From Streptomyces noursei (GTDB lineage Bacteria > Actinomycetota > Actinomycetes > Streptomycetales > Streptomycetaceae), in contig NZ_LWBU01000011.1 in the NCBI RefSeq assembly GCF_001646665.1, positions 186,556 through 250,555 on the forward strand: 64,000 bases of DNA, given 5' to 3'. The notes beneath the pieces are model-generated. The model saw only the letters and a list, made by a program, of their open reading frames with translations, searched no databases and was not told the DNA's origin. Positions within the stretch are counted from its first letter, which is position 1. Each line of letters opens with the position of its first letter. A program made the position numbers and the translations under genes. Shown piece by piece: positions 43,928 to 52,724 of the stretch.

Positions 43928-44392
43928 TCAGGAGGGGTTCTCGTCGGGCTCTTCCTCACCGGTTTCGGCCAGAACGGGCGACCCGTGGTGGGCCCAGATC
44001 CGCCAGCCGTCGGGTGTGCGCCGGAACACGTTCGTGGCGACGACCAGCTGCCCGACGAGCGGTCCGAGGTCCGCGCCCTCCTCGGCGGGGCCGCCGCTGA
44101 GGATGTTCTCCGTGCAGGTCACCAGCGCCGTGTCGGCGGCCACGGAGACCTTCACATCGGTCAGGAAGAACTGGATGTAGTCCGTGTTCGCCATGATCAG
44201 CGCGTACGAGCGGAGCACCTCGCCGCGTCCGGTGAGCACCGGCCAGCCGGGGTGGACGCAGGAGATCGCGCCCTGCGAGTCGTCGAGCCACAGCTCGGAG
44301 ATCTCCTCGAAGTCCCCGCGCTCCATCGCCTCGTAGAACGCCGTGTTGGCGAGCTCCACCGCCTCGACGTCGGTGCGTGCGGCGTCGCTCAC
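43928..44392 (-). CDS. NTF2/SnoaL-like protein in the folate operon
   Basis: A 154-residue NTF2-like protein (VELANTAFYEAMERGDFEEISELWLDDSQGAISCVHPGWPVLTGRGEVLRSY, then a strand-rich C-terminal half with WRIWAHHGSPVL). The fold forms a cone-shaped pocket used for binding or catalysis. Its GTG overlaps the folP stop (GTGA) and has GGAGG at 7 bases, so it is coupled to folP. A link to pterin chemistry is suggested only by location. Confidence 0.88.
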   Translation of the reverse strand: MSDAARTDVEAVELANTAFYEAMERGDFEEISELWLDDSQGAISCVHPGWPVLTGRGEVLRSYALIMANTDYIQFFLTDVKVSVAADTALVTCTENILSGGPAEEGADLGPLVGQLVVATNVFRRTPDGWRIWAHHGSPVLAETGEEEPDENPS

Positions 44393-45249
44393 CGGGCGGC
44401 CTCCACGGCGCGGGCCACGCGGACCGCGTCCGCCGTCGCGCGCACCTCGTGGACCCGTACGGCCCAGGCGCCCTCGTACGCCGCGATGGCCGAGACGGCC
44501 GCGGTGGCCGCGTCGCGCTCCCGGGCCGGCGGCGGCGCGGAACCCTCCCCGGCCAGGACGTGGCCCAGGAACCGCTTGCGGGACGCGGCCACCAGCAGCG
44601 GGCGGCCCAGCGCCCGCAGGTCGGCCAGGTGCGCCACCAGGGCCAGGTCGTGCGGGGCCGCCTTGGCGAAGCCCAGGCCCGGGTCGACGACGATCCGCTC
44701 GGGGTCGACGCCGCCCTCCACGACCGCCTCCATACGCGTGCGCAGCTCGCCGACCACCTCGGCCACCACGTCGTCGTACACGGCGAGGCTGTTCATGTCC
44801 TTGCTGAAGCCGCGCCAGTGCATCACGACGAACGGCACCTCGGCGGCGGCGACGGCGGGGACCATCCCGGGGTCGGCGAGGCCGCCGCTGACGTCGTTCA
44901 CGAGGATGGCGCCGGCCTCGACGGCGCGGCGGGCGACGGAGGCGCGCATGGTGTCGACCGACACGGCGACCCCTTCGGCCGAGAGGCCGCGTACGACGGG
45001 GACGACGCGGCGCAGTTCCTCCTCCTCGTCCACCCGGGTGGCGCCGGGGCGGGTCGACTCGCCGCCGACGTCGACCAGGTCCGCGCCCTGGGCGACCAGC
45101 TCCAGACCGTGCTTGATGGCGGCCGTGGTGTCGAACCAGCGGCCGCCGTCGGAGAAGGAGTCGGGCGTCACGTTGACGACCCCCATGACCGCGCAGCGGT
45201 CGAACGTGGGCAGGCCGCGGGCCGTGCCCCGTCCGCGCAAGGTACTCAT
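44389..45249 (-). CDS. folP: Dihydropteroate synthase
   Basis: A 286-residue DHPS with MGVVNVTPDSFSDGGRW, VDVGGESTRPGA, VSVDTMRASVA, ILVNDVSGG, the VVMHWRG segment, VDPGLGFAK and AASRKRFLG. It condenses pABA with the pterin pyrophosphate and is the sulfonamide target. It is first in the minus-strand folate operon. The start appears leaderless: a -10-like TAGGCT ends 6 bases before the ATG. Confidence 0.97.
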   Translation of the reverse strand: MSTLRGRGTARGLPTFDRCAVMGVVNVTPDSFSDGGRWFDTTAAIKHGLELVAQGADLVDVGGESTRPGATRVDEEEELRRVVPVVRGLSAEGVAVSVDTMRASVARRAVEAGAILVNDVSGGLADPGMVPAVAAAEVPFVVMHWRGFSKDMNSLAVYDDVVAEVVGELRTRMEAVVEGGVDPERIVVDPGLGFAKAAPHDLALVAHLADLRALGRPLLVAASRKRFLGHVLAGEGSAPPPARERDAATAAVSAIAAYEGAWAVRVHEVRATADAVRVARAVEAAR

Positions 45250-45255
45250 GCGACC

Positions 45256-45261
45256 AGCCTA
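45256..45261 (-). promoter_or_regulatory. Leaderless -10 element of folP
   Basis: TAGGCT on the minus strand lies 6 bases upstream of the ATG with no ribosome site between. Confidence 0.6.
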
Positions 45262-45363
45262 GGGGGTGTCCTCGGACCGGGACGGCCGGGAACGGCCCGC
45301 CGCGCGCGCGGCCCGGCCGGGGGTGACGGGCCGGGGGGACCGGGCGGGCCGGCGGCGCGGCCC

Positions 45364-45391
45364 GGGCGGGGGTGGCCGGGCGGGGGTGGCC
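45364..45391. repeat. Tandem 14-bp direct repeat
   Basis: Two exact copies of GGGCGGGGGTGGCC lie between the MprF-like stop and the folP promoter, in a G-rich spacer with no gene. Confidence 0.7.
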
Positions 45392-45417
45392 GCCCCGGCC
45401 GGGGGCCGCGTGCCGGG

Positions 45418-47247
45418 TCAGGCGGCGCGGACCTCGTGCTCGCCGCGCGGGGCGAGGTGCGCGCACGGGCGGGCCGTGGGGGCCGAGGAGCGGCGGCGGA
45501 AGGGCCGGGGCGGGGCCAGGTCCACGAAGCCCTCGGCCTGCATGGCGGCGAAACCGATGCGCGGCAGGTCGCGGGCGTTGCGGTAGACCACGAAGCGGGG
45601 CTCCCAGCGGGGCTGGAACTTGGCGTTGAACTTGTACAGCGACTCGATCTGGAACCAGCGCGACAGGAACACCAGCAGGCCGCGCCAGACGCGCAGGACC
45701 GGGCCGGCGCCGAGCTTCTCGCCGCGCGCCAGGGCGGAGCGGAACATCGCGAAGTTCAGCGAGACGCGCTCGATGCCCAGCTTGGGCGAGGCCTGGAGGG
45801 CGGCGACGATCAGCAGCTCGTTCATGCCCGGGTCGGCGGAGCGGTCGCGGCGCATCAGCTCCAGCGACATCCCGTCCGTACCCCACGGCACGAAGTGGAT
45901 GATCGCCTTCAGGTCGCCGTACGGGGAGTCCGGGTCCTCCTTGTGGGCGGTGGCGATCACCGCGTCACCGTCGGCCGGGTCGCCTATGCGGCCCAGGGCC
46001 ATGGAGAAGCCCCGCTCGGTGTCGGTGCCCCGCCAGTCGGCCGCGGCGCGCCGGATCCGCTCCAGCTCACCGTCCGAGAGGTCACGGGCGCGCCGGACGC
46101 GGGTCGTGTACCCATTGCGCTCGATGCGCTTGACCATCTGGCGCACATTGCGCATGGCGCGCCCGGTCAGGGAGAAATCCGCGACGTCCACCACCGCCTC
46201 GTCGCCCAGCTCCAGCGCGTCCAGGCCCGTCTCGCGGGTCCACACCTCGCCGCCGGTCTCGGAGCAGCCCATCACCGCGGGCGTCCAGGAGTGGGCCTTG
46301 GCCTCGTCCATGAACCGCTCGATGGCGCCGGGCCACGCCTCGACGTCGCCTATCGGGTCGCCGCTGGCCAGCATCACGCCGGAGACGACGCGGTAGCAGA
46401 CGGCGGCCTTGCCGCTGGGGGAGAAGACGACACCCTTGTCGCGGCGGAGCGCGAAGTGGCCGAGGGAGTCACGGCCGCCGTGCTTGTCCAGCAGGGCGCG
46501 CAGCCGGGACTCGTCGTCCTCGGTGAGCCGGGCGACCGGGTGCTCGGGGCGGAAGGCCAGGTAGATGGTGGTGATGGCGGTGAGCAGGCCGAGGGCGCCG
46601 AGCGAGTAGCCGACCGTCCAGTCGACGCCGCCCCGGTAGCCGACGGGGCCCTCCACGCCGAACAGGCCGTACAGCACGTGCTCCAGGCGGTCGCTCAGGC
46701 CGGGGCTGCCGACGACCTTCCCCGGGTGGGCGCTGACGATGACCAGCCCGAGGGCGATGGAACCGGCGCCCATGAGGACGAAGTTGGCGAGCGCCTTCCA
46801 GCGGCTGCGCGGGTCGGGCAGTGCCGCGAACTCCCCGCGGTGGCGCAGCAGCAGCGCCAGGAGCAGCAGGGAGAACAGCACGCCGATCACGGAGTGGCGG
46901 TAGACGAACTGCGCCGCGGCTCCCACCGGCAGCAGGATCACGGCCGCCCGCCAGGCGCGGCGCTTGTGGCGCTTGAGCCCGTGGGCGAGGAGCAGCAGCA
47001 GGACGCCGACGCCGAGGGAGAGGGCCGCCGACAGGGGGCCCAGGGTGCCGGGCAGCACCTCGGCGACGGCGTGCATGCGGCTGGTGCGGAAGCGCGGGAA
47101 CACGCCCGCGGCGATGTCGATCAGACCGATGAACGTGCATGCGGTGCCGACCAGGGAGGGCACCTTCTCGGCGCGTGGACCGCGCAGGAGACGGCTCATC
47201 CGGCTCGGAACCGACTCCGACTTATCCCCATCTACCGTGACAGACAT
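45418..47247 (-). CDS. MprF/LysX-like phosphatidylglycerol lysyltransferase-family protein
   Basis: A 609-residue membrane protein. An N-terminal half with about seven helices (residues 30-265) precedes a C-terminal DUF2156/GNAT-like domain (VVFSPSGKAAVCYRVVSGVMLASGDPIGD, MGCSETGG, MSLELMRRDRSADPGMNELL, VSLNFAMFRSALARG). That is the MprF synthase layout, with a short flippase part. MprF transfers Lys or Ala from tRNA to phosphatidylglycerol, lowering surface charge and antibiotic sensitivity. It is divergent from a membrane-anchored esterase gene and the two may share a control region (47248-47395). Confidence 0.88.
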   Translation of the reverse strand: MSVTVDGDKSESVPSRMSRLLRGPRAEKVPSLVGTACTFIGLIDIAAGVFPRFRTSRMHAVAEVLPGTLGPLSAALSLGVGVLLLLLAHGLKRHKRRAWRAAVILLPVGAAAQFVYRHSVIGVLFSLLLLALLLRHRGEFAALPDPRSRWKALANFVLMGAGSIALGLVIVSAHPGKVVGSPGLSDRLEHVLYGLFGVEGPVGYRGGVDWTVGYSLGALGLLTAITTIYLAFRPEHPVARLTEDDESRLRALLDKHGGRDSLGHFALRRDKGVVFSPSGKAAVCYRVVSGVMLASGDPIGDVEAWPGAIERFMDEAKAHSWTPAVMGCSETGGEVWTRETGLDALELGDEAVVDVADFSLTGRAMRNVRQMVKRIERNGYTTRVRRARDLSDGELERIRRAAADWRGTDTERGFSMALGRIGDPADGDAVIATAHKEDPDSPYGDLKAIIHFVPWGTDGMSLELMRRDRSADPGMNELLIVAALQASPKLGIERVSLNFAMFRSALARGEKLGAGPVLRVWRGLLVFLSRWFQIESLYKFNAKFQPRWEPRFVVYRNARDLPRIGFAAMQAEGFVDLAPPRPFRRRSSAPTARPCAHLAPRGEHEVRAA

Positions 47248-47395
47248 CGCTTCCCAAGGCTCCGCAAAGAATCGTTGTGTCCCTTCGGCCGGAACTGGTC
47301 CGGCCCGGACGTTTTGCGCTCTCTAGGACGGGGCTCGTGGGGGGTGGGTTCATTCCCCGCCCCGAAAATCTCGACGAAGAAGGCTTGAAGGACTC

Positions 47396-48511
47396 ATGGG
47401 TCTCACCAGCAACAAAGTCCTGGCGCTGGCCGCCCTGCTGGCCGTCGTGCTGTTCGCGGTCACGGTCTGGCTGTGGCCGCGGCTGGCGCGCGGCGGCCTG
47501 CGGGCGGTGCTGGGCCGGATCGGTCTGCTGCTGGCGACCCAGGCGGCGCTGTTCGCCTCCGTGGGCCTCGCGGCCAACAACTACTTCCTCTTCTACGGCT
47601 CCTGGGCCGACCTGCTGGGACAGGAGCAGGAGATGGGGGTGGTCGTCGACCACTCGGCGGGTGCCAAGGACGTCAGGATCGTCGGCAGGCAGAAGATCGA
47701 GGGCGTCCCCGGCGGCGGCCGCCCGGCGGTGGGCGGCCAGGTCCAGAAGGTCGTCATCTCGGGGGAGACCTCGAAGATCGACAGTCCGGCCTACGTCTAC
47801 CTGCCCCCCGAGTACTTCCAGCCGGCGTACGCGCGCAAGACCTTCCCCGCCGCGGTCGTCCTGACCGGCTACCCGGGCACGGCCGAGAACCTGCTCAAGG
47901 GGCTGAAGTACCCGCGCACCGCCTACGAGCAGGCGAAGAACAAGAAGATGCAGCCGATGATCCTGGTGATGATGCGGCCCACCGTGGCCCCGCCGCGCGA
48001 CACGGAGTGCGTCGACGTCCCCGGCGGCCCGCAGACGGAGACCTTCTTCGCCGAGGACCTGCCGAAGGCCGTCTCGGAGACCTACCGGGTCGGCACCGCC
48101 GCCCGGAACTGGGGGTTCATCGGCAACTCCACCGGTGGCTACTGCGCCCTCAAGATCGCCCTGCACCACCCCGGGCGGTTCGCCGCCGGCGCGGGCCTGT
48201 CCGCCTACTACAAGGCCGCCGAGGACATCACCACCGGCGACCTCTTCCAGGGCGACCGGCGCCTGCGCGACCGGGCGAACCTGCTGTGGAGCCTGGACCA
48301 CCTGCCCCAGGGGCGGTCGTCCTTCCTCGTCACCACCTCCGCCAAGGGCGAGGGGAACCTGGAGGGCACCCGCGCCTTCATCCGGAAGGTGAAGGCGCCC
48401 GCGCGCGTCTCGTCGATCACCCTCGACAGCGGCGGGCACAACTTCAACACCTGGAACCGGGAGATCCCGCCCGCGCTGGTGTGGATGAGCGGCCGGCTCA
48501 GCGCGGCCTGA
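47396..48511 (+). CDS. Membrane-anchored esterase (alpha/beta hydrolase, antigen 85/EstD-like)
   Basis: A 371-residue protein with two N-terminal helices (residues about 8-28 and 42-62), then an esterase domain with nucleophile Ser in FIGNSTGGYCALK, an acidic region and catalytic His in DSGGHNFNTWNRE. It belongs to the putative esterase family (PF00756), with the domain outside the membrane. GAAGG lies before the ATG. Divergent pairing with the MprF-like gene suggests a joint role in envelope lipids; this is inference, although such pairs are known in actinobacteria. Confidence 0.86.
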   Translation: MGLTSNKVLALAALLAVVLFAVTVWLWPRLARGGLRAVLGRIGLLLATQAALFASVGLAANNYFLFYGSWADLLGQEQEMGVVVDHSAGAKDVRIVGRQKIEGVPGGGRPAVGGQVQKVVISGETSKIDSPAYVYLPPEYFQPAYARKTFPAAVVLTGYPGTAENLLKGLKYPRTAYEQAKNKKMQPMILVMMRPTVAPPRDTECVDVPGGPQTETFFAEDLPKAVSETYRVGTAARNWGFIGNSTGGYCALKIALHHPGRFAAGAGLSAYYKAAEDITTGDLFQGDRRLRDRANLLWSLDHLPQGRSSFLVTTSAKGEGNLEGTRAFIRKVKAPARVSSITLDSGGHNFNTWNREIPPALVWMSGRLSAA

Positions 48512-48747
48512 CCCGCCTCGCCCGGCCGGGCGGGCGGGCCGTCCTCCGGACGCGCCCGCCCGTCTCCTGTCCCGCCCGCCCGTCCCCTGTCGCGCCGCGC
48601 TGTCTTCCACCGCGCCGGGCCGTCTCCTGTCGCGTCCGCCCGTTCCCTGCCGCGCCCGGCTCGCCGTACCCGGCCGTCTTCCGCCGCGCCGCGCTGTCTT
48701 CCGCCGTACCCGGCCGTCTCCTCCCGTGCCCGGACGCTGCCTGCCCG
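48512..48747. repeat. Tandem 20-bp degenerate repeat between convergent genes
   Basis: About ten units of a 20-base repeat (typical unit CGCGCCGGGCCGTCTCCTGT) run from 48551 to 48744 in exact 20-base register, with one 14-base phase shift near 48651-48665. No gene is supported. The third unit onward varies mostly at pyrimidines. Confidence 0.7.
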
Positions 48748-49890
48748 CTAGCCGACCGTCTCCAGGTCGACGTCCCCACGGGGGACGTCCCGGGCGTCCG
48801 CGTCGATCGAGCGGCGCAGCGCCTCGTGCAGCCGGGCCGGGGTCAGCACACCGAGGAAACGCCCCCGCTCCGCGCGGTCGATGACGGCGATCCAGCCGGC
48901 GTCGTGCTGGAGCATCGTCGCGAAGGCCTGCTTCAGCGAGGCGCCGACGGGCAGCCACGCCTCCATGCGGCGGGCGTGGTCACCGACGGTCCCCGTGCCG
49001 CGGGCGGCCTGCTCGGCGGAGATCCAGCCGTGCAGGTTGTCGTCCCGGTCCAGTACGACGGCCCAGCGCGAGCCCAGCTCGCGGGGGAGGGCGTCGTCGA
49101 GGTGGACGACCGGCGGCTGCTCCAGGTCGCCCGGCTCGACGGGGGTCACGGACAGCCTCTTGAGGCCGCGGTCCGCGCCGACGAAGTCGGCGACGTACGG
49201 GGTCGCCGGGGCGCCCAGCACGGTGGCCGGGGCGTCGAACTGCTCGATCCTGCCCTGCCCGTAGACGGCGATGCGGTCGCCGAGCCGGACGGCCTCCTCG
49301 ATGTCGTGGGTGACGAAGAGGACCGTCTTGCGCACCTCCGACTGGAGTTTGAGGAACTCGCTCTGCAGGTGCTCGCGCACCACCGGGTCGACCGCGCCGA
49401 ACGGCTCGTCCATCAGCAGGACGGGCGGGTCGGCGGCCAGGGCGCGGGCGACGCCGACGCGCTGGCGCTGGCCGCCGGAGAGCTGCTCGGGGTAGCGGTC
49501 GCCGTGGACGCGGGGGTCGAGGCCGACGAGCGCGAGGAGTTCGGCGGCGCGGGCGCGGGCGGCGGAGCGTTTGACGCCGAGCAGGTGAGGGACGGTCGCG
49601 GTGTTCTCCAGCACGGTCTTGTGGGGGAAGAGGCCCACCTGCTGGATGACGTAGCCGATCCGGCGGCGCAGCCGCACCGGGTCCACGTCGGCTATGTCCT
49701 GGCCGTCGACGAATATCCGGCCCTCGGTCGGCTCGATCAGCCGGTTGACCATCTTCATCGTGGTGGTCTTGCCGCAGCCGGACGGTCCGACGAGCGTGAC
49801 CAGTTCGCCCTCGGCCACCTCGAACGACAGGTCGTCGACGGCGGTCGTGCCGTCCGCGTACCGCTTGGTCACGCGCTCGAATCGGATCAT
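48748..49890 (-). CDS. ABC ATPase with CBS domains (glycine betaine/choline transporter type)
   Basis: A 380-residue OpuCA/ProV-like ATPase: Walker A GPSGCGKTT, Q-loop QQVGLFPH, signature LSGGQRQRVGVARAL, Walker B VLLMDEPFGAVD, His switch VTHDIEEA. From about residue 255 come two CBS motifs (WAVVLDRDDNLHGWIS, IAVIDRAERGRFLGVLTP), which sense ionic strength in OpuA-type systems. It is encoded divergently from its likely permeases and binding protein at 50177-52594. The ATG at 49890 gives the family start MIRFERVTKRY. Confidence 0.92.
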   Translation of the reverse strand: MIRFERVTKRYADGTTAVDDLSFEVAEGELVTLVGPSGCGKTTTMKMVNRLIEPTEGRIFVDGQDIADVDPVRLRRRIGYVIQQVGLFPHKTVLENTATVPHLLGVKRSAARARAAELLALVGLDPRVHGDRYPEQLSGGQRQRVGVARALAADPPVLLMDEPFGAVDPVVREHLQSEFLKLQSEVRKTVLFVTHDIEEAVRLGDRIAVYGQGRIEQFDAPATVLGAPATPYVADFVGADRGLKRLSVTPVEPGDLEQPPVVHLDDALPRELGSRWAVVLDRDDNLHGWISAEQAARGTGTVGDHARRMEAWLPVGASLKQAFATMLQHDAGWIAVIDRAERGRFLGVLTPARLHEALRRSIDADARDVPRGDVDLETVG

Positions 49891-50176
49891 GCGTCCCATT
49901 GTGGCCGCAGCGGCCGTCCGGTGTGTGAAGGCCGTGTTGCCGGCCTGTGGTGACCGGCGCCGATTGTCGGTGGGCGGGGTTAGGGTCGTGGTGGTTCGAA
50001 CACCGGGCCGAGTCGGTCGGGGCGGGGCGGAGTGCGCGTCCGAACGCCGGGTACGGATGCCCGGGGACCGACTGCCGGTCCGGACCGGGTGCCCGTCGTG
50101 GGCCCGGGGTCCGGGTGCGGGATCGGGTGTCCGGCGCGGGCCGGGCGGACGTGAGTGAGCGGGGAGGAGGGGGCGG
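49891..50176. other. Divergent intergenic region of the betaine-type ABC system
   Basis: A 286-base spacer with no supported gene. It must hold promoters for both directions. G-rich words such as CCGGGTGC and GGTCCGG recur at 50080-50135 but form no clear operator. Confidence 0.5.
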
Positions 50177-50890
50177 GTGAGTGCCGTGGTGAGCGCTGCC
50201 GGGTGTCTGGCGGCGAACGACTGGATCTGCGGTGAGTACGTGCGCTCCCGCGCCCAGGAGTTGACCGACGCCACCGTCGAGCATGTGTGGATCACCGCCG
50301 TGTCGGTGCTGATCGGGCTGGTCGTGGCCTTCCCGCTGGCGCTGCTCGTCCGTGCCCGCCCACGCTTCGCGGCCCCCGTCCTCGGACTCACCACCGTGCT
50401 GTACGCGATCCCGTCGCTGGCCATGTTCTCGCTGCTGCTGCCGCTGTTCGGCCTGTCCGCCGCCCTGGTGGTGACCGGGCTCGTGCTGTACTCGCTGACC
50501 ATCCTCGTCCGGAACATCCTGGCCGGGCTGGCCTCGGTGCCCGAGGAGGCGCGGGAGGCCGCGCGCGGGATGGGGTACGGCCCCGGCCGGCTGCTGTGGG
50601 AGGTCGAACTGCCGCTGGCGCTGCCCGCGGTGATGGCGGGCGTGCGGATGGCGACGGTGTCGACCGTCGCGCTGACCACGGTCGGGGCCCTGGTGGACCA
50701 CGGCGGCCTGGGCACCCTCATCACGACCGGGCTGAAGAGCTTCTTCAAGGCGCAGGTGCTCACCGCGTCCGTGCTGTGCGTCCTGCTCGCGGTCACCGCC
50801 GACCTGCTGCTCCTGGCGCTGCAGCGGTTCCTCACCCCGTGGACCCGTCCGGCCCGCACGCCGGGCACGCTCATACGCAAGGCCGGGTGA
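50177..50890 (+). CDS. ABC permease, glycine betaine/choline type (first subunit)
   Basis: A 237-residue BPD-type permease with five or six helices and the EAA loop at VPEEAREAARGMGYGPGRLLWEVELPLALP. It matches OpuCB/OpuCD-type proteins. It forms an importer with the next permease, the divergent CBS-ATPase and the lipoprotein receptor. GGAGG lies before the GTG. The next gene follows after 3 bases. Confidence 0.9.
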   Translation: MSAVVSAAGCLAANDWICGEYVRSRAQELTDATVEHVWITAVSVLIGLVVAFPLALLVRARPRFAAPVLGLTTVLYAIPSLAMFSLLLPLFGLSAALVVTGLVLYSLTILVRNILAGLASVPEEAREAARGMGYGPGRLLWEVELPLALPAVMAGVRMATVSTVALTTVGALVDHGGLGTLITTGLKSFFKAQVLTASVLCVLLAVTADLLLLALQRFLTPWTRPARTPGTLIRKAG

Positions 50891-50893
50891 GCG

Positions 50894-51571
50894 ATGGGCG
50901 CGGTGACCGAGGCGTGGACCTGGCTGACGACCGGGGCCAACTGGCAGGGGGAGAGCGGGGTGTGGCACCGGCTGGCCGAGCACCTGTGGTTCAGCGGCGT
51001 GTGCCTGGTCGTCTCGTGCCTGATCGCCCTGCCGCTCGCGCTGTGGCTCGGGCACATCGGCCGGGGCGGCGCGCTGGCCGTCAACATCTCCAACGCGGGC
51101 CGTGCGGTGCCCACCCTGGCGGTGCTGGTGCTGCTGACGCTCACGCCGCTGGGCCGGCAGGGCGCCCTGCCGACGATCATCGCGCTCGTGCTGTTCGCCG
51201 TGCCGCCGCTGCTCACCAACGCGTACGTCGGCATGCGCGAGGTGGACCGCTCGGTGGTCGAGGCGGCCCGGGGCATGGGGATGTCGGGCGGCCAGGTGTT
51301 CGCCCGGGTGGAACTGCCCCTCGCGTACCCGATGGTGATGACGGGCCTGCGGTCGGCGACCGTGCAGGTCATCGCCACCGCCACACTCGCCGCGATGGCG
51401 GGTGAGGGCGGGCTCGGCCGGATCATCACCGCCGGGTTCAACAGGAATGACACCGCGCAGGTGGTCGCCGGGGCGCTGGTGGTGGGCGCGCTCGCCCTGC
51501 TGGCCGAGGGCCTGCTGGTGGCGGTGGGCCGGGCGTTCGACCCCATGCGCGCGACCCGGCGGGCGCACTGA
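50894..51571 (+). CDS. ABC permease, glycine betaine/choline type (second subunit)
   Basis: A 225-residue permease of the same family, with the EAA loop at VDRSVVEAARGMGMSGGQVFARVELPLAYP and about five helices (first hydrophobic stretch FSGVCLVVSCLIALPLALWLG). It pairs with the preceding subunit as in OpuCB-OpuCD. Binding protein follows after 39 bases. Confidence 0.9.
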   Translation: MGAVTEAWTWLTTGANWQGESGVWHRLAEHLWFSGVCLVVSCLIALPLALWLGHIGRGGALAVNISNAGRAVPTLAVLVLLTLTPLGRQGALPTIIALVLFAVPPLLTNAYVGMREVDRSVVEAARGMGMSGGQVFARVELPLAYPMVMTGLRSATVQVIATATLAAMAGEGGLGRIITAGFNRNDTAQVVAGALVVGALALLAEGLLVAVGRAFDPMRATRRAH

Positions 51572-51610
51572 CCGATGAACGGCAAGCAGCGGGACCGGAT
51601 GGAGAACGTG

Positions 51611-52594
51611 ATGAGCAGGACCTCGGCGATGGCGGGTGCGGTACTGGGCGTGGTGGCGCTCACGGGCGGGCTGGCCGCGTGCGGCGGTGGCGAGAGCCTG
51701 GAGGAGCGCGGCGGAGCGGACACCTCCGCGGCCAAGGGCAGCGGTGGCAAGGGCACGCTGGTCGTCGGATCGGCCGGATTCACCGAGGCCAATGTCCTGG
51801 CGGAGCTGTACGCCCAGGTGCTGAGGGACGCCGGTTACTCGACCTCCGTCAAGACCGTGGAGAACCGGGAACTGTACGAACCGTCCCTGGAGAAGGGCGA
51901 GATCGACGTCGTACCGGAATACGCGGCTACGCTTGCGGAATTCCTGAACGCGAAGGTGAACGGCCCGAAGGCGGTCGAGGAGAAGCCGGTCGCCTCCAGT
52001 GATGTGACCGCCACCGTGACGGCGCTGGAGAAGCTCGCCGGCCCGCGCGGTCTGAAGGTGCTTCCGGCCGGTGAGGCGGTGGATCAGAACGCCTTCGCCG
52101 TGACCAGGGAATTCGCCGACAAGAACAAGCTCAGGACGCTTTCGGATCTCGGCGCCTCGAAGCTGAAAGTCCGGATCGCGGCCGGTGACGAGTGCGAGAT
52201 ACGGCCGTTCTGCGCACCCGGGCTGAAGAAGACGTACGGAATCGATGTCACGGGCATCGACCCCAAGGGCGTGGGCACGCCCCAGGCCAAGCAGGCCGTG
52301 AAGGACGGCACCGACCAGCTCGTCCTGACCACGACGACCGACGCGACCCTGGACGCCTTCGGGCTGGTGCTCCTGGAGGACGACAAGAAGCTCCAGAACG
52401 CCGACAACGTCCTTCCCGTCGTCAATGCGAAGGACGCGGGTTCCCCGGAGATAGCCGCCGCCCTCAACAAGATCACCAAGGCGCTCAGCACCGAGGATCT
52501 GGTCGAGTTGAACAAGAAGGTGGACGCCGAGCGGGCAAAGCCGGCGGACGTGGCCAAGGCCTACCTGGAGTCCGAGGGACTGATCGGGAAGTAA
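51611..52594 (+). CDS. Substrate-binding lipoprotein of the betaine/choline-type ABC system
   Basis: A 327-residue lipoprotein: signal with lipobox LAAC (TGGLAACGGG), then an OpuAC/OpuCC-type domain (LVVGSAGFTEANVLAELYAQVLRDAGY, EIDVVPEYAATLAEFL, TDQLVLTTTTDATLDAFGLVLLEDDK). It should capture a quaternary amine such as choline or glycine betaine outside the membrane. The ATG at 51611 has GGAG at 6 bases; an ATG at 51575 has none. Confidence 0.9.
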   Translation: MSRTSAMAGAVLGVVALTGGLAACGGGESLEERGGADTSAAKGSGGKGTLVVGSAGFTEANVLAELYAQVLRDAGYSTSVKTVENRELYEPSLEKGEIDVVPEYAATLAEFLNAKVNGPKAVEEKPVASSDVTATVTALEKLAGPRGLKVLPAGEAVDQNAFAVTREFADKNKLRTLSDLGASKLKVRIAAGDECEIRPFCAPGLKKTYGIDVTGIDPKGVGTPQAKQAVKDGTDQLVLTTTTDATLDAFGLVLLEDDKKLQNADNVLPVVNAKDAGSPEIAAALNKITKALSTEDLVELNKKVDAERAKPADVAKAYLESEGLIGK

Positions 52595-52603
52595 CCCGGG
52601 AAG

Positions 52604-52630
52604 GCCGGCCGGACCGGTGGTCCGGCCGGC
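52604..52630 (+). terminator. Terminator of the betaine-type ABC operon
   Basis: Perfect 12-base arms GCCGGCCGGACC and GGTCCGGCCGGC with a 3-base loop lie 10 bases past the stop. Confidence 0.85.
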
Positions 52631-52711
52631 CGGCAAGCCCTGGTGACGCCGTTTCGGATCACGAGGCCGAAACATTGCCGTACCGACCCCCCATATGGCC
52701 CCTACGCACGG

Positions 52712-52717
52712 TAAATT
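52712..52717 (+). promoter_or_regulatory. Leaderless -10 element of the coiled-coil protein gene
   Basis: TAAATT lies 7 bases before the ATG at 52725 in a local A/T-rich patch; no ribosome site is present. Confidence 0.55.
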
Positions 52718-52724
52718 TCAGGCC

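Noticed and set aside
48551..48744. CRISPR-like array
   Set aside because: Units are contiguous and degenerate with no unique spacers, and no cas genes are near.
48980..52675. A 1231-codon minus-strand frame over the ABC transporter operon
   Set aside because: The permeases and binding protein on the plus strand have signal, membrane and EAA-loop features; the antisense frame has none.
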